Of a stretch of DNA of 64,000 bases, positions 8,799-17,863 are shown one piece after another (within the stretch, counting starts at the first letter, position 1; the number at the start of each line of letters is the position of its first letter). The translations under genes were made by a program, and so were the position numbers. The stretch spans positions 3,472,001-3,536,000 of the forward strand of contig OZ240685.1 of the NCBI GenBank assembly GCA_965199135.1, read 5' to 3'. Origin of the DNA: EB88 sp965199135. Its GTDB lineage: Bacteria; Acidobacteriota; Terriglobia; Terriglobales; Acidobacteriaceae. Under the pieces are notes generated by a model. It worked only from the letters and a program-made list of their open reading frames with translations. It ran no database searches and was not told the DNA's origin.

Positions 8799-9299
8799 AT
8801 GTCCCGCCGTTCTGACATGATCCACGCCCTGATGTTCACCCTCGCTTGCTCCACCCCTTCGGTTCTCATGGCGCAGGCCAATTCACTCGCCATCCACGGC
8901 CTGGGCCAGCAGACCACACTCTCGCTCGATGCGCTGCATGCGATGAAGCACGTTTCCGTCACTGTCACTAACGGCCACAGCCACGCAAAAGAGACCTATT
9001 CCGGTGTGCCACTCATCGAACTGCTGGAGAAGGTCGGCGCGCCTGGTCCTGCCGCGGTCCGGGGCGACGTCCTGGCGGATTACATCGTCGCGACGGGCTC
9101 CGACAACTACCACGCCGTACTCGCACTGGCAGAGACAGAGCCGGGCTTTCATCCCGGCACAATCATCGTCGCCGACAGCCTGGACGGCAAGCCGATCGAC
9201 TCTGCCCAGGGCCCACTCAAGCTCATCGTCGAAGAGGACAGGAAGCCTGCACGCTGGGTGCGCAATCTGGTTCGGCTCGACCTCAAACAAGCCGAGTAG
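8799..9299 (+). CDS. Exported molybdopterin-binding-like domain protein
   Basis: A 166-residue protein with an N-terminal signal peptide (cleavage likely after SVLMAQA, about residue 26) followed by one domain resembling the oxidoreductase molybdopterin-binding fold of the sulfite oxidase family. Recognisable segments are YSGVPLIELLEKVG, DYIVATGSDNYHAVLAL and GPLKLIVEED-KPARWVRNL. The conserved molybdenum-ligand cysteine of true sulfite oxidases is not present, so it may bind something else or be non-catalytic. GAGGAG lies eight bases before the ATG. The following exported gene may be co-transcribed (59 bp gap). Confidence 0.75.
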   Translation: MSRRSDMIHALMFTLACSTPSVLMAQANSLAIHGLGQQTTLSLDALHAMKHVSVTVTNGHSHAKETYSGVPLIELLEKVGAPGPAAVRGDVLADYIVATGSDNYHAVLALAETEPGFHPGTIIVADSLDGKPIDSAQGPLKLIVEEDRKPARWVRNLVRLDLKQAE

Positions 9300-9358
9300 A
9301 TTGAGCAACATCGTCCCCGTGACTGGGTTCCTACCTCCAGCATTCAAGGTGGCCACTC

Positions 9359-9967
9359 ATGCTTGTACCCGCTCGACTTCTCCAAGGCATCGCACTTCCC
9401 ACACTGGCGCTGCTTTTCACGGCGCCGTGCGCCGTCGCGCAGCAGGAGTTCAGCGCGCCACCCCCGTCCGTTGCCGCACCGTCTCCTGACTCGCTTGCCT
9501 GGATCCCCCAGGGTATGGACGATCTCGCACGCGAGGCCTCCTGGCACACCGACATGACATTTGACCGGTCGATGCTCGCACTGGCCGGGAACGTATCCTC
9601 GCTCGACGCGCCCACCCGTCAGGCGCTGGCCCGACTCAACGGAATTTCTGTACACTCCTACAAATTCCGCGCACCAGGCGCTTACAATCCAGCGACTCTC
9701 GACGCAGTGCGCGCCCAGTACGCCGCGCTCGGCTGGAAGCATATCGTCGCGCGTGCGAAGCCCGGGGAGTTGGGCTACGCCTCCGGCCAGACTGATCTCT
9801 GGATCGACACCAAGGGCGTCAATGTCGCGGGTGGCGCCGTTCTCCTCTCGGGACCATCGAGCGTGAACCTGATCGCGATCTCAGGCGACATCAGCACACT
9901 TGATCTGCTCCACCTGCGCGGGCACTTCGGTATCCCGGACTTCTCTGACAACTCCGTAGCCCACTAA
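9359..9967 (+). CDS. Exported DUF4252-like protein
   Basis: A 202-residue protein with a clear signal peptide (about 1-27, ending APCAVAQQ). The mature part follows the DUF4252 pattern: a helical start, LARLNGISVHSYKF, a W-x-HIVARAK strand, then SVNLIAISGDISTLDLLHLRGHF near the C-terminus. No catalytic role is known for the family. A weak AAGGTGG precedes the ATG. It ends 15 bp before the convergent ubiD stop. Confidence 0.65.
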   Translation: MLVPARLLQGIALPTLALLFTAPCAVAQQEFSAPPPSVAAPSPDSLAWIPQGMDDLAREASWHTDMTFDRSMLALAGNVSSLDAPTRQALARLNGISVHSYKFRAPGAYNPATLDAVRAQYAALGWKHIVARAKPGELGYASGQTDLWIDTKGVNVAGGAVLLSGPSSVNLIAISGDISTLDLLHLRGHFGIPDFSDNSVAH

Positions 9968-9982
9968 GCGATCTGGAAGAAG

Positions 9983-11596
9983 CTAGGCGATGCCCAGCTT
10001 CTTCCAGATCGCGTCGACCCGCGCCTTGGTCTCTCCGTCCATCTCGATCAGCGGCGGCCAGGTGCGTGTGAAGCCCTCGGCAGCCCACTTCTGCGTGGCG
10101 TCGATCCCCATCTTCGATCCGAGATTCGGCAGCCGTGACGCATGATCAAGCGAATCCACCGGACCCAGTGTGAACTGGATATCGCGCTCGGGATCGATGT
10201 TGTTAGCTGTCCGCAGAACCACCTCGCCAAGATCCTGCACGTCGCAGTCTTCATCTACCACCACGATGCACTTGGTGAACATAGCCTGCCCCAGCGCCCA
10301 GATGCCGTTCATAACCTTGCGCGCATGACCCGCGTAGCTCTTGCGGATCGACACGATCATCAGGTTGTGAAACACACCCTCGACCGGCAGGTTGATGTCA
10401 ACAATCTCAGGCAGCGTCAGCTTCATCAGTGGCAGAAAGATCCGCTCCACAGCCTTGCCCATCCACGCATCTTCCATGGGTGGCTTGCCAACGATCGTCG
10501 CTGCATAGATCGGGTTCTTGCGGTGCGTGATGGCCGTGATGTGGAAGACCGGGTACTCGTCCTCCATGGTGTAGAAGCCGGTGTGGTCGCCAAACGGGCC
10601 CTCGGTGCGCAGTTCATCAAGCTTCACAAAGCCTTCGAGAATGATCTCCGCGTGCGCAGGAACTTCGAGATCGACCGTCTCGCATTTCACCAGTTCCAGC
10701 GGCTTCTGCCTCAGGAACCCGGCGACAATGTACTCCTCGACCTCGGGCGGTGCCGGTACGATCGCGGAGAAGGTCGTCGCCGGATCCGTCCCGATAGCGA
10801 CAGCGACTTCCAACCGGTCTGCTACCTGCTTCGTATATGTAACCGAATTGGTTGCAGGCGCCTTTGCTCTTTCCGCAGCGCCGCGCTTCACCGTTCCGCC
10901 AGCGGTCTCGGCCATCTGTGACACACGCGCCGCCGCATCCCCGGACTGTGAACGCAGGCGATCCCGCAGATGCTCCGCGGCATTCTTCTGACGCTGCCAG
11001 TGCATGCCCGTGGTCTGCCCGTCATACACCTGCATGCGATACATGCCGACATTGCGCTTGCCGGTCTTTGGGTCACGCGTCACGACGCAAGGCAGCGTGA
11101 TGTAGCGGCCACCATCCATCGGCCAGCACTGCAGCACCGGGAATGCGAGCACATCGATCCCATCACCGCGCTTGCCGATCTTCACCACTTCCTTGCACGC
11201 TGCATCCTTCGCCGCGATCGTCTTCGGAAAGAACTTGCCAACGTCCGCCAGTACGGGCAAAAGCTTCAGCTTGCCCATGAGGCCTTCTGGCGACTTCATC
11301 TCGAGCAGCGCACGGATCCGCCCGGCGATCTCATCGAGCGAGTCCACATCGAGCGCCAGCTTCATGCGCGCTTCCGAGCCGAACTGGTTCATCAGCACCC
11401 GCGCGTCGGGATACCCCTTGACGTTCTCGAACAACAGCGCAGGCCCACCAGCCGTGGCACCGCGCTTGCTCGCCTTGGACGCGCGATCCGTGATCTCTGC
11501 AATCTCGAGAATGGGATCCACTTCTTCGCGCACGCGGACGAGCTCGCCCGCACGATCCATCGCCTTGATCCACTCCCGCAAATCCTTGTAGGGCAC
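9983..11596 (-). CDS. ubiD: UbiD-family prenylated-FMN decarboxylase
   Basis: A 537-residue member of the UbiD family, which decarboxylates aromatic or alpha,beta-unsaturated acids with prenylated FMN made by UbiX. The N-terminus YKDLREWIKAMDRAGEL and the segments GPFGDHTGFYT and MEDAWMGKAVERIFLPLMKL are typical. The start is GTG at 11596 with GAGGAG about seven bases upstream; the frame stays open upstream to 12037, but that stretch is basic, low-complexity and antisense to katA, so it is not coding. An internal segment of about 75 residues (near 205-280, AERAKAPATNS) looks longer than in short homologues. No ubiX is in the window. The natural substrate (4-hydroxy-3-polyprenylbenzoate or another acid) is open. 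Confidence 0.9.
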   Translation of the reverse strand: MPYKDLREWIKAMDRAGELVRVREEVDPILEIAEITDRASKASKRGATAGGPALLFENVKGYPDARVLMNQFGSEARMKLALDVDSLDEIAGRIRALLEMKSPEGLMGKLKLLPVLADVGKFFPKTIAAKDAACKEVVKIGKRGDGIDVLAFPVLQCWPMDGGRYITLPCVVTRDPKTGKRNVGMYRMQVYDGQTTGMHWQRQKNAAEHLRDRLRSQSGDAAARVSQMAETAGGTVKRGAAERAKAPATNSVTYTKQVADRLEVAVAIGTDPATTFSAIVPAPPEVEEYIVAGFLRQKPLELVKCETVDLEVPAHAEIILEGFVKLDELRTEGPFGDHTGFYTMEDEYPVFHITAITHRKNPIYAATIVGKPPMEDAWMGKAVERIFLPLMKLTLPEIVDINLPVEGVFHNLMIVSIRKSYAGHARKVMNGIWALGQAMFTKCIVVVDEDCDVQDLGEVVLRTANNIDPERDIQFTLGPVDSLDHASRLPNLGSKMGIDATQKWAAEGFTRTWPPLIEMDGETKARVDAIWKKLGIA

Positions 11597-11772
11597 TCGT
11601 TTCTCCTCGGGCCGCTTGCTGCCTTGGTCGATTCTAAGTGCCGAGTGATTCGATCTCCCGCCGCAACCGAGAAGAGCTTCGGTGCAATCCATCAGTCCGC
11701 GAGGCCACCTTCCTGCTATGAGCACCAAAGCCCTCGCCGCGGGAGCCGGCCGCCATGGAGGAGCGGTCCCGG

Positions 11773-11804
11773 GCAAAGAGAAAGGACCACCCGAAGGTGG
11801 TCCC
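11773..11804 (-). terminator. Rho-independent terminator of katA
   Basis: On the minus strand GGACCACC (11803-11796) pairs with GGTGGTCC (11791-11784) around the TTCG loop, followed by TTTCTCTTTG. It starts about 22 bp after the katA stop. The rest of the katA-ubiD gap (11597-11772) holds no gene that I can see and should contain the ubiD promoter. Confidence 0.8.
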
Positions 11805-11825
11805 GTTTCTTTGCTGCTGCCCGAT

Positions 11826-13382
11826 CTACTTCTCGGGCAGGCGGCCAGCGTACTCGGCCTCTGTCGGTCCGTGCGAGAACTCGGGGTGCTCGTTCTCGAC
11901 CAGGAACTTCTGCACGCGCTTCGCGTAATCCGGGTCTGCCTTCTCAAAGTGCGTGAGCTGCAGCTCCTGGATCCGAACCGGGGTCTGGCCCAGGCTCTTC
12001 GCGATCGCAAGGCAGAGCAGATCCTTCTGCTCTTCACTCATCAGGTTATAGAGCGCACCTGTCTGCTTGAAGAACGTCTGGTCATCCTTCGGGCTGTACC
12101 GCGCAGCAGGCTCCCCCGAGAGCTTGATCGGACGATCCGCGTACTTCTTGTCTTCCTTGGGCCCGCCAAAGCTGTTCGGCTCGTAGTTCGGCAGCGCTCC
12201 AAAGTTTCCATCAAAGCGCATGGAACCATCGCGGTTATAGTTCATCACCGGGCACTTCGCAGCGTTCACAGGAAGCGCCTCGTAGTTGGTACCGATGCGG
12301 TAACGGTGTGCGTCGGGATAGCTCACCAGGCGTGCCTGCAGCACCTTGTCCGGCGAGAAGCCCATGCCCGGCAGAACGTTGACCGGGTTAAACGCGGCCT
12401 GCTCCACTTCCGCATGGTAGTTCTGCGGATTGCGGTTGAGCTCAAGCTCGCCCACATCGATCAGCGGGAACTGCTTGTGCGACCAGACTGTTGTCAGGTC
12501 GAATGGGTTGAACTCGCTGTTGAGTGCCTGCTCTTCCGTCATGACCTGGATTGCAACGCGCCACTTCGGGAAGTCACCCGTCTCGATCGCGTGCAACAGA
12601 TCACGCTGCGAATAATCGGGATCCGATCCGGCCAACTCTTCAGCGCGGTCCGGGTGCAGGTTCTTGATGCCCTGCTTGGTCAGGAAGTGCCATTTCACGT
12701 AGACCAGCTCGTCCTTGTCATTGATCAACGAAAACGTGTGGCTGCCGTAACCATTCATGTGGCGGTAGCCATCGGGAATGCCGCGGTCCGAGAACAGGAT
12801 CGTGACCTGGTGCAGCGCTTCGGGCGAGAGCGACCAGTAGTCCCACATCATCGTCGCCGACTTGAGATTCGACTGCGGCTCCCGCTTCTGCGTGTGAATG
12901 AAGTCGCCAAACTTAAGAGGATCCCGAATAAAGAAGATCGGCGTATTGTTGCCGGTCATATCCCAGTTGCCTTCCTCGGTGTAGAACTTCACCGAGAAGC
13001 CACGGGGATCGCGTACCGTATCGGCCGAACCCTTCTCACCGCCAACTGTCGAAAAGCGCGCAAACGTTTCACACGTGTTGCCGACCTTCGAGAAGAGCTT
13101 TGCCGTGGTGTACTGCGAGATATCGTGCGTCACGGTGAACTTGCCATGCGCTCCGGAGCCTTTGGCATGCACCACGCGCTCGGGTGTGCGTTCCCGATTG
13201 AACTGAGCCATCTTCTCGAAAAGAAGATAGTCCTCCATCAGGATCGGGCCGCGACGGCCGGCTGTCACAGAGTTCTGGTTATCGCCAACGGGCCGGCCAT
13301 TGTTGAGTGTGAGCACCGAGTTGGGCGTGGACGCACCTGCGTCGACCTGCCCTGCGCCGTGGTTTCCATTATCTGCTGCCAT
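11826..13382 (-). CDS. katA: Monofunctional haem catalase
   Basis: Dismutates hydrogen peroxide. The 518 residues are the length of small-subunit catalases. The distal haem histidine is in RVVHAKGSGAHG (about 67-78), the asparagine and phenylalanine pocket in FSTVGGEKGSADT and NNTPIFFIRDP, and the proximal tyrosine in RLVSYPDAHRYR. The N-terminal 30 residues are polar and rich in N, G and A. GAGGAG lies about nine bases before the ATG. A perfect 15-bp Fur/PerR-type palindrome sits just upstream of that site, so peroxide or iron control is likely. Confidence 0.96.
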   Translation of the reverse strand: MAADNGNHGAGQVDAGASTPNSVLTLNNGRPVGDNQNSVTAGRRGPILMEDYLLFEKMAQFNRERTPERVVHAKGSGAHGKFTVTHDISQYTTAKLFSKVGNTCETFARFSTVGGEKGSADTVRDPRGFSVKFYTEEGNWDMTGNNTPIFFIRDPLKFGDFIHTQKREPQSNLKSATMMWDYWSLSPEALHQVTILFSDRGIPDGYRHMNGYGSHTFSLINDKDELVYVKWHFLTKQGIKNLHPDRAEELAGSDPDYSQRDLLHAIETGDFPKWRVAIQVMTEEQALNSEFNPFDLTTVWSHKQFPLIDVGELELNRNPQNYHAEVEQAAFNPVNVLPGMGFSPDKVLQARLVSYPDAHRYRIGTNYEALPVNAAKCPVMNYNRDGSMRFDGNFGALPNYEPNSFGGPKEDKKYADRPIKLSGEPAARYSPKDDQTFFKQTGALYNLMSEEQKDLLCLAIAKSLGQTPVRIQELQLTHFEKADPDYAKRVQKFLVENEHPEFSHGPTEAEYAGRLPEK

Positions 13383-13399
13383 AAATTAAAGCTCCTCTT

Positions 13400-13414
13400 T
13401 GATAATTATTATCA
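13400..13414. promoter_or_regulatory. Fur/PerR-family operator before katA
   Basis: TGATAATTATTATCA is a perfect 7-1-7 inverted repeat. It is identical to the 7-1-7 Fur consensus described for Bacillus subtilis (TGATAATnATTATCA) and close to the PerR box (TTATAATnATTATAA). It begins 18 bp before the katA start codon, beside the Shine-Dalgarno, where a bound repressor would block transcription. Confidence 0.75.
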
Positions 13415-13501
13415 CAGGCAGGGGCTGCTAACCCGCAGTGCCTCGAATTCGCCCTTGTTTCTAAGATGGCAAAGAGGCGCGCCGCGCAGCCCGGATGCTT
13501 T

Positions 13502-13744
13502 CTATTCTTCTTCGCCGCTCATCCAGCGATCCAGCAGCGTCTGGGCGCAGCGGGCACCGCAGAGGTGCCGAACTTCCGCAGCGTGGGACAAGGCATGGTT
13601 CCAGCCCGTCATCTTGAGCATCGGCTCACCTTCCGAGCCCGGTTCGCCGGCGGTTGAACCCAGCCAGGCCAGCCACCAGTCCCCCTCGCGCTCGGTCTTG
13701 CCTTTACCGCACACATCGCAGTGGTACGTTTCAGTCCAGCTCAT
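13502..13744 (-). CDS. Small protein with paired cysteines
   Basis: An 80-residue protein I cannot name. It contains CDVCGKGK near the N-terminus and CGARC near the C-terminus, a spacing that could hold one zinc ion. Between them are tryptophan-rich, acidic stretches (GDWWLAWLG). Codon use and composition look native, and the frame lies in the katA direction, 119 bp upstream. It could be a metal-binding adaptor; no function is inferred. Confidence 0.55.
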   Translation of the reverse strand: MSWTETYHCDVCGKGKTEREGDWWLAWLGSTAGEPGSEGEPMLKMTGWNHALSHAAEVRHLCGARCAQTLLDRWMSGEEE

Positions 13745-13860
13745 CAGGGTGATTCTCGCTCCGGAAGGGTTGGGGGTACGTTCGATCGCGGTCTCAGCAG
13801 CGCCGCTGCACGCACGTTAGCACACCTTCCGCGAACCGCGGCCACCACCAACGAATCTTG

Positions 13861-14856
13861 TCAGCCGGCCTCTACGTTTGCCATCGGCGTTTCAGCTTCC
13901 GCGATTGCGACCAGTGGATACCCGTTGTCTCTCCAGCCGTCAAAGCCGCCGAGCAGCGGGCGCACGCGCGTGACACCCATCTTGCGGATCGTCAGCGCCA
14001 TGTGCACCGCGGTCTCCTCGTTCGGGCAGGTGCAGAAGAGCACCACGTCGCGATCCCGGGGAATGCTGTGGTTCATCTCTACCAGGCGGTCCGGGGTCAT
14101 CACGACCGCTCCGGGCAGTGTGCGCGGGTCCGGGAGATAGTCGAGCGGATGGCGCAGGTCCACAATGTACAGCGGCTCGCCGTCCTCGATCATCCGGTGC
14201 AGCGTGGCCGCGCTGACCCGATCCGTGCGAATCTCCGCCAGCGAGCGACGGCGCCGGAGGATGCGGCTCACGATAAAGCCGGTAAGCAGCAGGGCAAACA
14301 ACACCACGGCGAAGTGCGCCACCCAGGCAAGGGCGTGCGGGTGCATCTTGAGCAGGTCGCCAAAGAAGCGGCCGCCCACGACGAACGCCAGCGCCCACAG
14401 CAACACACCACCAGCGTCGGCCAGCAGAAACAGCCGGAAGTCCATGCCGGTCTGGCCCGCGATCGCGCCGGCCATGGTGTTCAACGCCGGGAGAAACTTG
14501 CTGATCAGAAGGGCGCTTGCTCCGTGCTTGCCAAAATATCCCTCCGTACGCTGCACGCATGTGTCCCGCTGTGGGCTGATCCGGCAGAGCAGGCGAACCA
14601 CAGTATTCCCGTACCGTTTTCCCAGGAAGTACCAGCTCACATCGCTCACCATCGATCCGCCCAGGATGGCCAGCAACACCGGCCCGAGATGCAGTCGATG
14701 GGTTGCTGTCAGCGTACCGGCCATCAGCAGCAGGGGCGCCGAAGGAACGGGCAGGCCGATCTGCTCCACCAGGACCCACAGGAAGAGAACAAGGTACGCG
14801 TGTGTCAGGAACAAATGGGTAAATGGCATAGCGCGGGGGAAAACCGATGCCACCAT
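13861..14856 (-). CDS. DedA-family membrane protein fused to a rhodanese domain
   Basis: A 331-residue fusion. Residues about 10-210 form a DedA/VTT domain, with EQIGLPVPSAP near the first membrane segment, the conserved FLGKRYG and KFLPALNTMAGAIAGQTGM; family members act in undecaprenyl-phosphate or lipid flipping. After a basic linker (RRRRSL) comes a cytoplasmic rhodanese-like domain (about 225-320) whose active-site loop is CTCPNEET, with the catalytic cysteine present. The ATG at 14856 follows a TATACT box by 19 bp; the ATG at 14829 (MPFTHLF) is an alternative. The rhodanese may sense or deliver sulfur; that link is inference. Confidence 0.87.
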   Translation of the reverse strand: MVASVFPRAMPFTHLFLTHAYLVLFLWVLVEQIGLPVPSAPLLLMAGTLTATHRLHLGPVLLAILGGSMVSDVSWYFLGKRYGNTVVRLLCRISPQRDTCVQRTEGYFGKHGASALLISKFLPALNTMAGAIAGQTGMDFRLFLLADAGGVLLWALAFVVGGRFFGDLLKMHPHALAWVAHFAVVLFALLLTGFIVSRILRRRRSLAEIRTDRVSAATLHRMIEDGEPLYIVDLRHPLDYLPDPRTLPGAVVMTPDRLVEMNHSIPRDRDVVLFCTCPNEETAVHMALTIRKMGVTRVRPLLGGFDGWRDNGYPLVAIAEAETPMANVEAG

Positions 14857-14957
14857 GAAAACAGTGGTTGGCTGCAGTATAGATGTCTCTTCCGTGCAAT
14901 TCGACGCGAAACCAATTCGCTCCTGGTAGAAAAAGGGAAAGCGCCCGTAAGCTGAGG

Positions 14958-15000
14958 CAAAAACAGCAGTGGCTCCCCTTCCGGGGAGCCACTGCTGTGA
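14958..15000 (-). terminator. Rho-independent terminator of the efflux pair
   Basis: A perfect 15-bp stem (14997-14983 with 14978-14964) closes on a four-base loop and is followed on the minus strand by TTTTTGCC. It lies 14-20 bp after the stop of the membrane-fusion gene and separates that operon from the DedA gene. Confidence 0.88.
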
Positions 15001-15013
15001 GAAACGCCCGATG

Positions 15014-16279
15014 TTAGTCCTTGATACGCACCTTCGGTTCGACAGATAGACCAGGGCGCAGCAGGTGATCGCTGTCCTCGTTCTTGTCCTTCAGATCGAT
15101 ACGAACGGGAACGCGCTGCACAACCTTGACGTAGTTGCCGGTCGCATTCTCCGGGGGGAAGAGGCTTAGGACCGACCCCGTTGCGCCACCGATCTGTGTC
15201 ACGACGGCGTCATATTTGCGACCGCCATACGCGTCCACGCTCACGGTGACCGGCTGCCCGGCGCGCATGTGATCCAACTGGGTCTCCTTGAAGTTCGCCG
15301 TAATCCAGATGTCGTTCAGCGACACCAGCGTCGTCATGTTCTGCCCGGTCGAGACGTTCTGGCCAACCTCGACACTCTTGCGGGTAATGATGCCGTCGAC
15401 CGGAGCCACGATCCGGCAGTAGCTCAGGTTCAGCTTGGCCTGGGCAAGCTCCGCCTTGGCCTGCTCCACCTGTGCCTCGGCCTGGTCGGTCTTGGCCTTC
15501 TGGATCTTGATCTGATCCGGAGCAGTCTTGGCGTTGGTCAGCTGTGCACGCCGCTGGGTCACGGTGTCGCGCGCCATCTGGAGTGACGCCTGAGCACCGG
15601 CGACGTTCGCCTTCGCCTGGTTCAGCGCTGCAAGATCGGCATTCGCTGTCGCAACAGCCTGGTCGAACTGCTGCTTCGAGATCACATCGCGCTGCACAAG
15701 CGGCGTGTACCGTTCCACATCAAGCTTGGCCTTGATGTAGTTGGCATCCGCCTGGGCGACCGCCGCCTGGTTGGCATCCACCTGCTGCTGCGCCTGCGTG
15801 ACCTGCGCGTTCACCTGCGAGACCGTGGCGGCAATCGCGGCGAGATTTGTGTTCGCGCTCACCGCCGTGACAGGTACATTCACGCGGTTCGACTCGTAGT
15901 TCGACTCCGCGGCCGCGAGATTCGCTTCGTCCTGGTTCACCGTGGTCTGGTAGTCGCGCGGATCAAGCTCCACGATGACATCGCCGGCCTTGACCAGCTG
16001 GTTCTCGGCCACCGGAACATTGATCACGTTGCCGTTGATGCGAGCCGAGACCTGGATCAGGTGGCCATTCACCTGCGCGTCGTCCGTGTCCTCGTAGAAC
16101 GTCGATCGCCAGTAGAACAGCAACACGCCGACGATCAGGATTGCTACGACCAGGATGATGATGAAGCGGCGGCGTGACTTCTGACGCGGTTTATCCTGTG
16201 CGTCATTCTGCGCGCCATTCTTCTCGTCCTCTCCGGACGGCTTCCGGCCAGCCTCTGTATCAGGTGTCTGCTCTGCCAC
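15014..16279 (-). CDS. HlyD/EmrA-family membrane fusion protein
   Basis: Periplasmic adaptor of a tripartite efflux system, 421 residues. A basic cytoplasmic start (KSRRR) and one membrane helix (about 37-57) lead into the lipoyl half GDVIVELDPRDYQ, a long alanine/glutamine-rich coiled-coil hairpin (about 115-285), the second lipoyl half SYCRIVAPVDGIITRKSVEVGQ and a beta-barrel. This matches EmrA rather than RND adaptors. The GTG start follows the stop codon of the TolC gene with no gap (TAA-GTG), so translation is coupled. No EmrB-like MFS or ABC pump follows; a terminator does. Confidence 0.92.
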   Translation of the reverse strand: MAEQTPDTEAGRKPSGEDEKNGAQNDAQDKPRQKSRRRFIIILVVAILIVGVLLFYWRSTFYEDTDDAQVNGHLIQVSARINGNVINVPVAENQLVKAGDVIVELDPRDYQTTVNQDEANLAAAESNYESNRVNVPVTAVSANTNLAAIAATVSQVNAQVTQAQQQVDANQAAVAQADANYIKAKLDVERYTPLVQRDVISKQQFDQAVATANADLAALNQAKANVAGAQASLQMARDTVTQRRAQLTNAKTAPDQIKIQKAKTDQAEAQVEQAKAELAQAKLNLSYCRIVAPVDGIITRKSVEVGQNVSTGQNMTTLVSLNDIWITANFKETQLDHMRAGQPVTVSVDAYGGRKYDAVVTQIGGATGSVLSLFPPENATGNYVKVVQRVPVRIDLKDKNEDSDHLLRPGLSVEPKVRIKD

Positions 16280-17755
16280 TTACTTGCCTCCCACGTACTG
16301 TTTCAGGTTGGTGCTCGCGACTCCCAGCGCCCGCGCCAGGGACAACTTGGCGATGTTGTGCTGGTACAGACTCGCGATGTATTGATCGTCAGCCTGCGCG
16401 ACCTGCTGCTGCGCCTGCGACACGGCAAGATTGTCGGACACTCCGGCCGCATACCGCTGCTGCGCTTCACTCAATGCCTCGGTTGCCAGATCGCGGTTAC
16501 TCTGGGCGACCGAAACCTGCTTCGCAGCGGCCTGGATATCCAGGATGCTGCTGCGTACGTCCTGCGCGATCTGCCCCTGCAGGTTGCTCAGCTGCGCACG
16601 CTTCTGCTCCAGTTGTTCCTGCGCCAGGGCTTCGTCGCCGCGGATCTTCGCTTCTTCAAATACGGGAATGTCGATCGTTCCCGAGGCGTCTCCGGTGCCG
16701 TGCGAGTGCCGCACGTTCGGGCCGATATCCCCATAGTCCCCGCTAAAGGCGACCGTCGGGTAGCGCTCAGCCTTGGCCGCGCCCTTCGCTGCATCCGCCC
16801 CTTTCAGCTGTTCGCCGAATCCAGCAAGATCTTTCCGCTGTGCCAGCGCCTCGGCCACTGCTGCATCCGGATCGACGCCGTCCAGCTGCGCGTAGGGCGC
16901 ACTCTCGGTCAGCGTGAACTGCTGCGCTGTATTCAGGCCGATGACCCGGGCCAACGCCAGCTTGTCCTTGTCCCGCGTTGCTTCTGCCTGGATCAGGTTC
17001 TGCTGCTGGGTCTGGTAGTCCACCTGTGCCCGTAATTCGTCGAGCAACGGCGACGTGCCAGCCCGGTGTTGCTGGTGCGCCTGGTCAAAGGAGACCTTGG
17101 AGGTGGCGACCTGCTGCGAGGTCGAAAGCACCCGCGCCTCGTCTGCGATCACGAGCAGGTAGGCATTGCCCACGCTCAGCACTACCTCGTTCCGCGCATC
17201 TTCAAGCGCCAGCTTCGAGCCGACAAAGTTATGCTTGGCCGCAATGTAGTTGCGCAGCGAGGCGACACTGATCAGGGTCCAGTTCAGCGTCGCGCGGAAG
17301 TCCTGGAAGGCATATGGACCGATGATCGAGGGAAAGCCGGTGATCCGCAGACCCTCTGCCTGCAGATCCGTCTCGGCTTCGGACTCCTTGATCGTTCCAC
17401 TGATCGTCGGCAGCAGCGACTGCAACTGGCCGAGCTCGGTCGAGCGGGCAGAAATGATGTTGTTCGCCGTCAGGATCAGCCCAAGATTGTGTCGCAGCCC
17501 GCGCGTCACCGCGTCCTCGAGCGACAGTGGGAGGGTCCCCGGCACAAGCGCGTCTTCCGATACGCTGCCCTGGTAGCTGTCCGCCGCGACTTGCTGCGGG
17601 TTGATCGAAACCGGCGTGGGCAAATCCTTGACATCACCAGCAGTGACCGAGCCGAGCTGTGCCGACGCAACCGCGGGAGACAGCAAGGCAGCTGCAGCCA
17701 TCAGCCTGAATAGTGCGGCCGACCTGCGGCCTTGCTCCCCGTGCTGCACACACAC
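16280..17755 (-). CDS. TolC-family outer-membrane efflux protein
   Basis: Forms the trimeric outer-membrane duct of an efflux system; 491 residues. A signal peptide (about 1-33, ending SPAVASAQ) is followed by the two-fold OEP repeat, with the typical LSLEDAVTRGLRHNLGLI and the helical barrel segments FDQAHQQHRAGTSPLLDELRA and EAQQRYAAGVSDNLAVSQAQ. It is the first gene of a two-gene operon with the membrane fusion protein. The inner-membrane pump must be encoded elsewhere. Confidence 0.92.
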   Translation of the reverse strand: MCVQHGEQGRRSAALFRLMAAAALLSPAVASAQLGSVTAGDVKDLPTPVSINPQQVAADSYQGSVSEDALVPGTLPLSLEDAVTRGLRHNLGLILTANNIISARSTELGQLQSLLPTISGTIKESEAETDLQAEGLRITGFPSIIGPYAFQDFRATLNWTLISVASLRNYIAAKHNFVGSKLALEDARNEVVLSVGNAYLLVIADEARVLSTSQQVATSKVSFDQAHQQHRAGTSPLLDELRAQVDYQTQQQNLIQAEATRDKDKLALARVIGLNTAQQFTLTESAPYAQLDGVDPDAAVAEALAQRKDLAGFGEQLKGADAAKGAAKAERYPTVAFSGDYGDIGPNVRHSHGTGDASGTIDIPVFEEAKIRGDEALAQEQLEQKRAQLSNLQGQIAQDVRSSILDIQAAAKQVSVAQSNRDLATEALSEAQQRYAAGVSDNLAVSQAQQQVAQADDQYIASLYQHNIAKLSLARALGVASTNLKQYVGGK

Positions 17756-17863
17756 TCCTGCTTAGCTTGATGGCGGCGTCGTCTTGCTGCCGCGGGTATT
17801 GGATGCTCTGCCCTGCTGAAGGATGGAACTTTCTTCAGCTTTCTTCCGGCGCCTGGTCGACCC

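Noticed and set aside
11597..12037. N-terminal extension of ubiD
   Set aside because: Open in frame, but basic low-complexity, overlaps katA and its terminator, and the GTG at 11596 has an excellent ribosome site.
11682..13820. Plus-strand frame of 712 codons opposite katA
   Set aside because: Antisense to a clear catalase and running across its operator and the neighbouring gene; no protein-like motifs.
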